64,000 bases of DNA from Marthasterias glacialis (lineage: Eukaryota; Echinodermata; Asteroidea; Forcipulatida; Asteriidae), in NCBI GenBank assembly GCA_911728455.2, contig OU452225.1, positions 18,386,495 to 18,450,494 on the forward strand, given 5' to 3'. Below the pieces are notes generated by a model that worked only from the letters and a program-made list of their open reading frames with translations, did not search any database and was not told where the DNA came from. Position 1 is the first letter of the stretch. Each line of letters begins with the position of its first letter. Positions 50,165 to 59,868 of the stretch are shown piece after piece. The position numbers and the translations under genes are program-made.

Positions 50165-50350
50165 AAATGAGAAGAAATGTTCATATTTAGATGTGGGAGG
50201 GGAAAAAACCAATAGGGAAAACCCACGCAATCAGGTAGGGACTGAAAACCCAATCCACATGCAAGGCTCCAGGTCTGAGGTGGGATTTGAACCGGGGTCC
50301 ACAGAGGTGAAAGACAGAGACAGAAACCACTGTGTCAACTTGATCCAAAA
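50165..50350. mobile_element. SINE-like repeat with ACCCACGCAATCAGGTAGG core, copy 2
   Basis: It shares 'aacccacgcaatcaggtagg', 'gactgaaaacccaatc' and 'agaaaccactg' with 27487-27690, and has the reverse B-box-like 'gggatttgaaccggggtcc'. Head on the minus strand. Ends uncertain. Confidence 0.6.
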
Positions 50351-50769
50351 GCGATAGCAATGGTCGGGGGAAAAAACCATCAAGTCTTTGTAATTAATTA
50401 ATTTATTAAGTGGGGGGGGGGGGGGTTGACAGCCCTTAATCAATCGCCTCAGTTGGGATATTTGAGATTTCAGAAAGGTTGCTTCATATCAAATAGATGA
50501 TGAAGTCGGCCGGCATTTAGTTCAATCTGCAAACTTAGTACTCTCAGACAGCAGATTGCAAACCGCTGCGACCTTTTTTATACACTCCAAATTTGTCAAT
50601 TATTGTTGGTTTTAGACGGGGTTGCACAATCTCCTTTCAGTCCGCTACGTTCCCGCTATATAAAGGAATATACCAAACGATATCGGTCGGTAAATACAAC
50701 GCGAGTACATGTCAGTCCGCAGTATGATTTAATCATTGAAGCAAATTTGGACAAAAATTGGTAATCGTC

Positions 50770-51075
50770 AAAGACTAAAATGAACACTTTAGTTGACGTG
50801 AAACAACAAACCTGTGAAAGTTTTAAGCTCAATCGGTCATTGGAGTCACGAGAAAACAGTGGGGAAAAAAGTATATGTTGTCACTGTTTTCTAACATCGA
50901 GTTCTGATCTCACGAGGTCAAAACTAATTATTTTACTCTCTAAAAAAAACTATAACTTTTCAGCCAAAAATATGTCATGGTGAGTTTTCCACCGTGTGAC
51001 CGTATTTATATCATGTGGAAATCTGTGAGCATTTTTTTTTTTTTTTTTTTTTTGCAGCCTTTCCAATGTTGTGCA
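50770..51075 (+). repeat. Dispersed interspersed repeat, well-preserved copy
   Basis: It contains 'cgtgaaacaacaaacctgtg', 'aagctcaatcggtcattgga', 'gatctcacgaggtcaaaac' and 'ggaaatctgtgagcattt', in the same order as at 575-965. There is a T-run of 22 at about 51032. No ORF. Confidence 0.65.
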
Positions 51076-52479
51076 CACCCTTTGACGAAGATGTATTGCA
51101 AAATTTCTACCCAAGTACACCTTTAAAGCGTTTGGGTGGGTTGATCTAGCCGAGGACACGAGCTGTGACTGCTATACAAGTAACGCATGAGCGGTAACTT
51201 TGTTCTTACCTTTACCATTATACGATAATTAAGTTTCACACCAGTTGCATCGATTTGGGGGAAGACACGAAGCCCACGTGAGGGTAATCTTAAATGAATG
51301 TAGGATGTCTGGAGAATAAATAAATAGATCATTGTGTGCTAGGGTATGGAAATAGAACATAAAAGACGTTCAGCACTTGAATTTCATTCAAGGAACTTGC
51401 AGTCGATCGAGGGGACTTCTCGTGATTTACTTCACTGCCGTGGAGTGAGCTAGTATTAATTGGTCTCCACGTTTCGACTAGCCTGCTCTAGTCATCGTCA
51501 GGAGACAATAATCAATTCTACAACAAAAACCGTCAGTGGGTTGGCCTCTTGTCTGTCTCAAAAACCTCGCGTCCATCGGAGCAATTTCTCAGCGTGTGTA
51601 TATAGTAGTACTGTATTTTTTCCATTCTTTTTTGCTTGGTTTTGTCCAACATCGAATGATAAATAAGCCTACGTAAGCCAACATAATAGAAAGCCCGGAG
51701 ATTTACTCGCATCGGTGCAATTTATTAGTTTAAGTTAAAGACGCTGTGTCGTCGTGATTAAATCACAAAGGGCGCCGTCTTTGTTCAAACTGTGATGTGA
51801 CCGCCGGCGCCCATGCGCTTGTAGTACCTGGGTTAATTTTATTCATTTATTTATTTATTTATTAATTCTTTTTATTATTATTTTTTTTTTAATTGACAAA
51901 TCGCCCCAACACTTTCGGATTATGTATACATTTCAACTGACACAATACCTCTGTGTATTTTCGGGTAACTGGATTAACATTCACAGATGCTGACCTGCTA
52001 TCGAAAAATTAATCAAATTTATTCTCTTTCTGTGCGATGCGTTTTTTTGTTTTGTTTTTTTGCAATTTCGTTTTGTGAGTGAAATGTTTTTGCGGCACGA
52101 CAACGACCTGAATGCCTTTGGCAAATTTGCGCCGAGCTATGTATAGGTAAATCCAAACGTTGCGCTGGGGTTTATGGACTTAGAAAAGTTAAATGCAAAC
52201 TTGCCCATTTGAGAGAATTGTCTTGCGCTGAAGAAACTGAAGAGCTTTACCCCAGGATTTCTTTGCCGAATTGTCAAGGATTCTCTGTAGCGTTCCTTTT
52301 AGATTGTTGCTTCGTTGGTGAACGATTTTGATTGATTTTCCATCTACATGTCACTGATATGGAGATGTGATTGTGGTCTAAACTTCTGACGTCGCGCTTC
52401 GACTCATTCAGTAGGCCCCTTTAAAACCATGGATTAGGCTTCTGCTTTAAAGGGCCTGACCAACATTATAGTAAAAGAT

Positions 52480-52830
52480 TGAAGCACAAAGTGCTTACAC
52501 ATTTGCAAATAACTTTACATGGTCCAAAGACGGTCATGCTGGGAAAAATTTCCCCTGAAATATTTTGGCCTGAATTGGTACAGTTTTTAAAAAATAAGTA
52601 AAACAATTAATTTTTAGTAATTTTGTGTGTCAATGTATGATTGATTAGAGAAAGATCATTTGTTCTCCCTGGGATTAAAAAAAAATAAAAAAAAAAATAA
52701 AAAAAAAAACAGTTTTGATCTCGTAGGTCCAAAACTCGATGTTTGAAAACAGTGAGAAGATTATAATTTTTTTCACTACTTTCTCGTGACCGTTTGAGGT
52801 TCTTGTTTTTTTCACAAGTTTGTTGTTTCA
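52480..52830 (-). repeat. Dispersed interspersed repeat, reverse copy
   Basis: Reverse-complement blocks 'aagacggtcatgctgggaaa', 'aacagttttgatctcgtagg' and 'cacaagtttgttgtttcacg' appear in reverse order. It is interrupted by an A-rich run at about 52677-52710. Confidence 0.6.
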
Positions 52831-53907
52831 CGGGGTCACATTATAAAAGCGTCCGTCATTAAAATATTGACACGTTGTCATGTCTGAGATCCGGGTACTT
52901 GCGTGACCAATTTTGAGCACCAGTGCGGAGTGCTATATCAGGTAGCGGTAATTCAACTGAAGAATGGTGAAAATACAAATGTAATTTTCAACCGTTGATG
53001 GCACTAGATTGACCGAAACGAGCCTTAATGCGGAGAACGAAATCATTGCGTACCCGATAATTAAATGAATTAGGGGAAATGCGAGAATTTGAATGCATCT
53101 TGGTGAAACTGAATTAATTTTTGTTGAAATCGGCTGGGGAAATCTGTAGGTACAAAATATATACAGGTGGTGTAAAAATAAAAATGAAATTCCAAGGTTA
53201 CGTCACGGGTTCCGGTTGAATGGGATAAAACAATAACACCTCGAAGGACAAAATGTCATTCATGCACTCGTGAAGAGCGGAAACTTTTATCAAAAGAACA
53301 TTTTAACTGAAATGCGGATTCATTCATTATTAAAGCAAACTCATTAGTGTGACACTGGTTCTAGTTGAATGAGCCAAAATAATGAATATTTCAAAAGGGC
53401 CATTTTCTCTTGTACGACATGACGTACTGACTTGAAATTTGTATCAAATTTCAACGGACATGCTGATCAATCTAAAAGAAGTTTCCAGTTGGATGAGCTA
53501 AAACAATGAAAATACAAAAAAAAAAACATTTCCTTTTGTGGAATGATGAATTGACTTCAATACGTCAAACATTGAAACTATGACACGCAAATTTACTTGA
53601 AAGAATACAGTGTAAAACGATGAAAACCTCAAAATTTGGTCAAGAAATGTTAATCTATCTCAATCTTATGTAAAGTCCAATCTTGGTAAATAACAAATAA
53701 AATCAAATGGGATTCCCTAAGCTAAGATGATACAGTACTATTTATACATATACACCTAACACTATGGTATAGATGTGTGTTTGAAGTGTGCATGTATGAA
53801 TCGTCTTATTAATTGTTTCTCACCTATTTGTGTCTCATTCTAGTCAACCCTCACCCATCCTAAGCCCCCTTTCCACTCCTTTTTCTAAACAAAACCTTTT
53901 TTGTAGA

Positions 53908-54195
53908 GTGTCGTGGCCGAGCGGTTCAGTGCATCCGACTCAAGTTCTGGTGGCTTGAGGATGTGGGTTCGAATCCCGGTCATGACACTTGTGTCCTTGA
54001 GTTTAATGCTTTCAAATGGATTCAAAAGGGGAAGAGGCAGTTATGTTTGTCTCGCAATGGATTAATTTACCCCTCCCTGTTCTTAGCTGTGCTGTGAAGA
54101 GACTTGTGTTTATATCTCACCATGTCTTGTTTCTGCACATTGGGGCAGGTTTCTTTCAATATTAGCCCACACCTTTGGACCTTGTTGCATTAAAA
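53908..54195 (+). mobile_element. tRNA-Leu(CAA)-derived SINE, best copy
   Basis: The head 53910-53987 folds nearly as a tRNA. The acceptor stem GTCGTGG/TCATGAC has two wobble pairs, the D arm is GGCCGAGCGGTTCAGTGC, the anticodon loop CTCAAGT reads CAA, there is a long variable arm, and the T arm is GGGTTCGAATCCC. One mismatch in the anticodon stem and the attached body ('ctgttcttagctgtgctgtg', 'catgtcttgtttctgcacat') identify it as a SINE, not a tRNA gene. The body matches 13480-13800. Confidence 0.82.
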
Positions 54196-54754
54196 CAAAG
54201 TTGGCATCTGGTCAAAAGCATACAAGGTGAATGTCCGCACGCCTTTGAACATTGGTTGTTCAAATGTTTTTTCTAATTGTTCCTCCATCTGGCAGTCGGC
54301 AGTTCGCCATGTCAGCTTTCCCTGTTTAAGTGAATTATTTCGACGACATTGAATCGTCATGTTGGAAATGATGACTAGATTGAAACGTACGGTATGCGAA
54401 TAAAAAGAATTCCGTCTTCGTTTTATTTGTTCAGACTCTTAATCAGAAATTGTCGATGTTAGTTTTGAATGAGCAACGGGAACTTTACCCTTTCCGCTAT
54501 TCTTGTTTTTTTATTATTATTATTTAATTGGTTTGTCCTTCCGAGGTCACAAAGTTTGTAGTTGATCTTAGCTTTCAGTCCCATTCAGAAGGAATAATAG
54601 CATCTGCCTCAAGGAACCTCTTTGCCAGACCAGTCTAAAGACGGGATGTTTTCTTTCCTTGCTTGCATTGTCTATGGGCTCTCTCAAAACCATCCGCAAT
54701 CAATTTCACAACATATAACAACAGCTTTGGCGGAACAAATTACCCTACCAGTAT

Positions 54755-55056
54755 AATCCTAAAATTAAACGAGCTTCACAGAAGTGAAGTTTGATTGGGA
54801 TTCTACCGAGCCGTATTACGGCACGGAGGGATTACGTGAGATTGCACTGACCGAGCCTTCAGATTTTAAAGCGTGGGTGTCTCGTGAACACTATCTGGTA
54901 TATCTGAGGTAGGACATCTACCAAACAAGATAATAACTACTGGGTGGGCGCCCCCTTTGACGGCAGGGAGGGCACGTAATCCCTCCGTGCCGTAATACGG
55001 CTCGGTAGAATCCCAATCAAACTTCACTTCTGTGAAGCTCGTTTAATTTTAGGATT
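54755..55056. repeat. 302-bp palindrome with 84-nt arms, related to the DIRS ends
   Basis: The arms 54755-54838 and 54973-55056 are exact reverse complements around a 134-nt loop. Within the arm, 'attctaccgagccgtattac' followed by 'attacgtgagattgcactga' and 'ccgagccttcag' in the loop parallels the 5' end of the adjacent DIRS element ('attctacctcaccttgtatt', 'cacgtgagattgcactga', 'ccgagccttcag'). It overlaps the right terminal repeat of the DIRS element by three bases. It could be a terminal module of the element or a separate non-autonomous relative. Confidence 0.9.
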
Positions 55057-55098
55057 CTACCTCACCTTGTATTACGTCACTCCGTGATCACGTGAGAT
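55054..55098. repeat. DIRS inverted terminal repeat, 3' side
   Basis: These 45 nt, starting ATTCTACCTCACC and ending CACGTGAGAT, are an exact reverse complement of 59991-60035. They contain TTACGTCA and GTGATCAC. Confidence 0.95.
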
Positions 55099-55545
55099 GT
55101 TCAAAGCTATGTGTGAAGAGACGCCAAGGAAAAAGGGTCAAGTATACAGTCAACAGTCAAATGACTAATACATTGCTGTTTTATTCTTGGTACGTTACTT
55201 ACGTTAACAGCATAACTTAAAAGAACAATTGTATGAAAATATTCTTTTAATGTTAACTACAGGTACCTGTGCCAATACCCAACATTAAAGTGTACATGTA
55301 CATCAACTTCCTCGATATACATTAATAACAATTAAGACGTCGTTTACTCAACTGAGTTATGTATGAACAACATTGATACAAATCGATGTGCTTAACGATC
55401 AATACATTTAATTTTAAATAAATAATTAGTGCAGCCCCATTCCGGTGACTGTATCTGCCAATGAACTCACTGTTCGGACATTAAATCAGATGTAATATAA
55501 CAATTTTACTACCAAGAGTACTCTGATCCCGGTGAACACTATGTG
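55099..55545 (-). other. 3' untranslated part of the DIRS element
   Basis: This is AT-rich non-coding sequence between the recombinase stop and the terminal repeat. No complementary-junction sequence was recognised inside it. Confidence 0.7.
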
Positions 55546-56679
55546 TTATTGCGACACCTTTCCCAACAATGCATTTGCGAACAAGTCATTGTCTGCTGCA
55601 TGTATAAGTGGTTTATTATAAAAAGTGGCAAACGTTGCTGCATTAGACCATCCTGCACTTTTCATTATATTGTCAAGTGGCACACCGCCAAGGTGTGCTG
55701 CCGTAGTGGATGATGCACGCACGCTATGGGGTTTAAACTCTCTTGTGTCTATACCAGCTTCCTCCAAAGTACACCTTACCCATCGACTAATAGTGTCTTT
55801 GGACGCTGCTCGATGAGGTTTCGACATGGTTAAGAAAAGTTTATTCTCCCCTTTCCGTGAGTCACTAGTTGTCTGCAAATATTTCTTCAATAAGGACACA
55901 ACACAAAGTTTCTTATTTTTAGGGTACTCAGGAAAGTTAATACTGTTCTGATGAACTCCTGGCCGAGATTGCTTCATCAGCACGGGTATCCGAAAACCAC
56001 ATCGAGAATCATTGATCTCCATGAAGTTGATGTCAAAAGAGTGTATTGTTTGGACTCTTTGTCCTGACAGCAGTAGCATTAGTGTTGCTAATTTCATAGT
56101 AAGTTGTTTCAAAGATAAATTGTTCAGGTCGTCATAGTGTCCAATATGTCGTAACACGACACTTGCATCCCAAATTCTATGATAACGGGGTAGGCTAGGT
56201 TTTAACTGAAAACAACCTTTCAGTAATCGGCAAACAAGTGGATGCTGTCCAAATGAAGATTTATCAGGCAGGGAAATAATTGCTGACATTGCAGAACGAG
56301 CAGTATTGATGGCACTGTAACCAGCATCGTTGTTATGTAAATAAGTCAAGAAATCTAGGGCGCAATTCATTCTCGGTGAAAACGGATCATCATTGTGGAT
56401 GACACACCATTGTTTCCATTTTTTGAGATATACCCCATATTGCTTGAGAGTTCCATCCCTCCAGGATGCTTCTATTAAAGATGCCGTGGCTTCTGAAATC
56501 CCCTTGATTTGGAGTGACTGCCGGATAAGTGACAACCCATGAGCTGCAGTTTCTTGTGCAGTGGGTGGACAGCTGTGGCGTCGTGGGGCATCTTTAACGT
56601 TCGGCGATTTCTGTACAATAGTAAAGGAGCAGAAATACAAAGTTTCATCAGTAATGGATACCAGGGCTGAGTCGGCCAA
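55546..56679 (-). CDS. DIRS tyrosine recombinase ORF
   Basis: This is a 377-codon frame. It carries the catalytic tetrad of tyrosine recombinases: Arg208 (in LLSGQRVQT), His318 and Arg321 (HSVR), Trp344 in SAGWSNAATF, and Tyr354 (TFYNKPL). The N-terminal core-binding part is about 45-170. It replaces an integrase and would insert a circular DNA intermediate. The listed first codon is TTG. The frame opens at about 56705 after a TGA and has no ATG before codon 104, so expression probably depends on frameshifting, splicing or non-AUG initiation. It overlaps the RT ORF by about 205 nt in the -1 frame. Confidence 0.93.
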   Translation of the reverse strand: MADSALVSITDETLYFCSFTIVQKSPNVKDAPRRHSCPPTAQETAAHGLSLIRQSLQIKGISEATASLIEASWRDGTLKQYGVYLKKWKQWCVIHNDDPFSPRMNCALDFLTYLHNNDAGYSAINTARSAMSAIISLPDKSSFGQHPLVCRLLKGCFQLKPSLPRYHRIWDASVVLRHIGHYDDLNNLSLKQLTMKLATLMLLLSGQRVQTIHSFDINFMEINDSRCGFRIPVLMKQSRPGVHQNSINFPEYPKNKKLCVVSLLKKYLQTTSDSRKGENKLFLTMSKPHRAASKDTISRWVRCTLEEAGIDTREFKPHSVRASSTTAAHLGGVPLDNIMKSAGWSNAATFATFYNKPLIHAADNDLFANALLGKVSQ

Positions 56680-58517
56680 TGTGGGACTACCACCACAGCC
56701 TCAGCAGAATCTTCTTCCATTTTTTGGAGAACTCTCATTATGAGTGAGAATGGAGGGAAAATATAAGCTAAGAATTGACCCCAATATAGAGTAAACGCAT
56801 CAGTTGCATAAGCTTGTGGGTCAGGATGCCAAGAAACATATCTTGCTATATGATGGTTGAGGCGTGAGGCGAACAAGTCAATGTCTGGTCTAACTGAAAA
56901 CGTTTGAAGCATTTTTGTGTAAATGTTCACACTCAGTTGCCACTCAGTATGATCCTTAAAGTGTCTAGATTCCCAATCAGCTGACACGTTCAGTTTTCCT
57001 GGGATGAAAACCGCACTTAGCCAAATATTTCTGTCTTTGCACCATAACCAAAGATCTCTTGTGGTTGCATTGCACTCTTGTGAATGAGTGCCACCCATAT
57101 GATTAATATGCGCCACTGCTGTAGTGTTGTCTATTTTTAGCAACACATGTATGTTTTCTGATACAGGAAAGAATGCCATGAGAGCAAAATAAGCGGCTTT
57201 TATTTCTAACACATTGATGTGTAAACTCATCTCATAACTAGCCCATCGACCTCCAGTGGAGCCTTTAGAGCATGAAGCTCCCCATCCTTCTAAGGATGCA
57301 TCTGAATTAAGCTCATAGTCAAAGCCTTTGTGAGATATTGGGTTACTGGCATGCTCTATGTTACCAATCCACCATTGTAAATCTTGCCTAGCTAGACTGG
57401 ACAAGCTTGCATGTGCTTCAAAGTCGTTACCACTTTGTTTTAATGCCTCAATTTTGTCAACTTCCAATTGTCGATAAAACAATTGCCCGTAAGCCATTGC
57501 TGGGAAAACTGATACCATACATCCTGTTACGTGAGCAATGTCTCCTATGATTAGTTGTTTGTTACTATGCAAAGCTTGAAAAGTTTTCTTTAGCCCAGTA
57601 GCTTTGTCTTTTGTCAAAGAAACCGTCATGTTCAATGAGTCAATGACAAATCCCAAAAACACAAGCTTGTGAGTAGGGGTTAATACAGACTTGTCCCTGT
57701 TAATAGTGAACCCAAGCTTTGTAAACAATGAGACTGTGTCTCGTACATTTCGTTTACATTCTTGAATTGAACTACCTTGCAAAAATGCATCGTCAAGATA
57801 TGCAACTGAAATGTGCCCCAACTGCCGTAGCGAGGCATATACTGGCTTAAGTAATTTGGTAAACACTCGTGGTGCTGATGCCAAACCATTTGGTAAGCAG
57901 GTATATTGAAAGAGTTTTCCTTTCCACTCAAACCTGAGAAAAGGTTGATACTTTTCATCAATAGGTACCGAGTAATACGCATGGCGTAAATCAACCGATG
58001 CCATATAGCAGTTAGGTCTAACAACTTTTAAAACTGTATGGAAAGTATCCATTTTAAAATGATGGTATTCAACCATTTCATTTAACTGCTTCAGATTTAA
58101 AATCATTCGTAACGACCCATCTTTCTTTGGGCGTACAAATATGGTTGATAAAAATTCACCTCTAGAGTGTTTCGTTTCAACAATCACTCCAAGCTTCACT
58201 AATTTCTGGATCTCAGAATGTATAGCCTGCTCTTCTTTTGGGCCATTAAGGCGCAGAGCACGAGGTTTATCCCTTTGTGTTGGGGTTGCAATAAATTCGA
58301 TTTTGTAACCTTTAACTAGGTCTAGGATCCATTTGTCTGAGGTAAGTTTTTGCCAGTTAGTGGAAAAATCTTTCAGTTTGCCTGCTTTAAATGACTGAGC
58401 ATCGACTAAGCTTACCCCGTCTGTAGGGGTTGACAAGGCTACATCCTGCCCGATGTCCATTTCGACTGGTTTGCTTTTGGTCTTGTCTGCCGGCGACCTG
58501 TGCCGTAGCTGTTCCAC
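56475..58517 (-). CDS. DIRS reverse transcriptase, RNase H and methyltransferase-like ORF
   Basis: This is a 680-codon frame. The RT domain at about 85-300 has the catalytic VDLRHAYYSVPI (Asp176) and YLDD (240-243). The RNase H domain at about 400-520 has Asp406 (SDAS), Glu438 (LEIKAA), Asp463 (IDNTTA) and Asp514 (SADWESR). Residues about 540-625 (DIDLFASRLN, FPPFSLI, VVVVPHWPTQPWYP) match the region of DIRS polyproteins described as DAM-methyltransferase-like. The first listed codon is GTG and lies directly after the slippery heptamer. The frame is open from about 58568 with no ATG, so it is probably made as a gag fusion by -1 frameshifting. No internal stops. Confidence 0.95.
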   Translation of the reverse strand: MEQLRHRSPADKTKSKPVEMDIGQDVALSTPTDGVSLVDAQSFKAGKLKDFSTNWQKLTSDKWILDLVKGYKIEFIATPTQRDKPRALRLNGPKEEQAIHSEIQKLVKLGVIVETKHSRGEFLSTIFVRPKKDGSLRMILNLKQLNEMVEYHHFKMDTFHTVLKVVRPNCYMASVDLRHAYYSVPIDEKYQPFLRFEWKGKLFQYTCLPNGLASAPRVFTKLLKPVYASLRQLGHISVAYLDDAFLQGSSIQECKRNVRDTVSLFTKLGFTINRDKSVLTPTHKLVFLGFVIDSLNMTVSLTKDKATGLKKTFQALHSNKQLIIGDIAHVTGCMVSVFPAMAYGQLFYRQLEVDKIEALKQSGNDFEAHASLSSLARQDLQWWIGNIEHASNPISHKGFDYELNSDASLEGWGASCSKGSTGGRWASYEMSLHINVLEIKAAYFALMAFFPVSENIHVLLKIDNTTAVAHINHMGGTHSQECNATTRDLWLWCKDRNIWLSAVFIPGKLNVSADWESRHFKDHTEWQLSVNIYTKMLQTFSVRPDIDLFASRLNHHIARYVSWHPDPQAYATDAFTLYWGQFLAYIFPPFSLIMRVLQKMEEDSAEAVVVVPHWPTQPWYPLLMKLCISAPLLLYRNRRTLKMPHDATAVHPLHKKLQLMGCHLSGSHSKSRGFQKPRHL

Positions 58518-59359
58518 TTTTTTGAGGCCGTGGAGTATCGGGATGGGTATGAAGGTGTTCTGGAGTAGTTATTTCTTGGCCGCTCTCTGTCTCGGTAAGA
58601 ATAGTTACCTTGTTTACGGTACGATGGAGTTGTGTCAGAGGCTAATTTTTGTCCCATGCGCTTAGTTGCATTAATATCGCTGACTTGCTTGGGCAAGTCG
58701 TCTCCAAACAGAAATTTTGTGACTGGAATGTGTTCAGCACAAATTTGACGATATTGGGCGTTAAGGTCTGGCTTGATGAGGTCTCGGCGCTTTTGAGTTA
58801 TGTCGCAAAAGGATGTAGCCACTAAGGCAATTGCATCCACACACTTGCGAGTGATATCAGTTGGATCCCATGCTGTCTTGTCGATTTTACCTGTTTTTAT
58901 GTCGACCAGGGTGTCAACAGCTTGGAGTAAAGGCACAATGGCCTTTAGTTGAATTCCCTGTGTCTTTTGAAGTTTCAGATCTTCTCGCTTGGTGGTTGTT
59001 CTAATCTTGCTCCAGATTTCGGAATTTACTCTGATCCCAGCCATTGCATCGCAGTTCTCTGGATATGGGTACAGCTTTTCTTTCTCTGTTACTTTAGTAT
59101 CTGTCATCTTTGTTTTCAACATGGCGGTAATCATATTGGCCAATTCAGGTTTCACCTTTGGCCCCTTTTTATCCCCATCACTAAAGTCTTGCATAATGTC
59201 TTCCAAAAACCCAGTGGTTACTGGTTGATCTGATGGGTTAGTCGGAGGCTCTTCAGTCTTTTCCTTTGCAGACATTAGTTCGTTCAGAACTTTATCTGGG
59301 TCGCCAAGGCTATTAAGCGGAGCTATATTTCTGTTGCCAATGTTTCTGTTGACGGGCAC
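58439..59359 (-). CDS. DIRS gag-like ORF, second part
   Basis: This is a 306-codon frame with the DIRS gag-type block FLFGDDLPKQVSDI (about residues 215-228) and a basic, Tyr/Arg/Ser-rich C-terminus (about 245-306) suited to RNA binding. The first listed codon is GTG, placed immediately after an in-frame TAA. The first ATG is codon 29 (about 59275). It probably continues from the preceding frame. It contains A AAA AAG at 58523-58517 in frame, then runs 79 nt further to its own stop. It should form the particle that packages the RNA. Confidence 0.88.
   Translation of the reverse strand: MPVNRNIGNRNIAPLNSLGDPDKVLNELMSAKEKTEEPPTNPSDQPVTTGFLEDIMQDFSDGDKKGPKVKPELANMITAMLKTKMTDTKVTEKEKLYPYPENCDAMAGIRVNSEIWSKIRTTTKREDLKLQKTQGIQLKAIVPLLQAVDTLVDIKTGKIDKTAWDPTDITRKCVDAIALVATSFCDITQKRRDLIKPDLNAQYRQICAEHIPVTKFLFGDDLPKQVSDINATKRMGQKLASDTTPSYRKQGNYSYRDRERPRNNYSRTPSYPSRYSTASKKWNSYGTGRRQTRPKANQSKWTSGRM
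58517..58523 (-). promoter_or_regulatory. Candidate -1 ribosomal frameshift site (A AAA AAG)
   Basis: On the minus strand the heptamer A AAA AAG is read in the gag frame as ..TCA AAA AAG TGG. Slipping back one base gives AAA AAA GTG GAA, which is exactly the RT reading frame. The pattern X XXY YYZ is canonical. The downstream stimulatory structure was not assessed. Confidence 0.7.
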
Positions 59360-59868
59360 TTACTAAGCTTACTTTCCTGCATTGGCCCTATCGGCGATGT
59401 TGTAGTGCTTGTACAGGCTGGTCTCCCCATTGAGCCCGCTAGTTGTTTGAAGCCATCATGCATTCCTTTGTAAAGCAACTGCATGGACTGTTGTTGGATT
59501 GCTTGAAATTGTGCAGCCATTGTGTTAAACAGTGCTGCCTCAGAATTAGCTGAAGCCTCTGAAATACCTTTTGAGGGAGTGCCACCCGAAGTCGCCATAT
59601 TTGTTGGTGCTTCTGTACACTGTCGTTTGCGGCGTTGAGTGGGAGCCTTTGCTTGAACCGGCTTTACGGCTGGGTTTGTTTCTATCACATTTGCCGATTT
59701 GCGTTTCCGAACTTGGCTCTGCGTTGTTAGCACTACGCCTGGATTTGCATTCAATGTCATGCTCGTGTCCCTAGCCATCTCAGGAACGGAATTTTGAGGC
59801 CCCACAGTTTTACTCTCAGCTAACTCAGACGCTAGGTCGAAAAGAATACTGATATTTTCATCTGCCAT
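59323..59868 (-). CDS. DIRS gag-like ORF, first part
   Basis: This is a 181-codon frame starting with a proper ATG (MADENISILFDLA), the only ORF of the element that does. The middle is low complexity with a Lys/Arg-rich stretch (about 53-85). A Gln/Met-rich helix-prone segment at about 115-140 could mediate assembly. It ends in a TAG 36 nt into the next frame, which is -1 relative to it. It is either a natural gag split by recoding or splicing, or a single-base mutation in this copy. Confidence 0.82.
   Translation of the reverse strand: MADENISILFDLASELAESKTVGPQNSVPEMARDTSMTLNANPGVVLTTQSQVRKRKSANVIETNPAVKPVQAKAPTQRRKRQCTEAPTNMATSGGTPSKGISEASANSEAALFNTMAAQFQAIQQQSMQLLYKGMHDGFKQLAGSMGRPACTSTTTSPIGPMQESKLSKCPSTETLATEI

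Larger units (their letters stand above)
46801..54754. other. Intergenic stretch, repeats only
   Basis: No host gene is recognised. Contents listed separately are two GTGGATTTCACAAA foldback elements (47811, 48284), a GGGCCCAATTTCAT relative (49905), a SINE-like repeat (50165), dispersed repeats (47400-47760, 50770, 52480) and a tRNA-Leu SINE (53908). The intervening sequence, such as 48500-49900 and 51100-52400, is AT-rich with short chance ORFs and C-runs (about 48946-48961). Confidence 0.7.

Noticed and set aside
53910..53987. Functional tRNA-Leu(CAA) gene
   Set aside because: Has an anticodon-stem mismatch, no 3' terminator T-run right after it, and is fused to a repeated SINE body.
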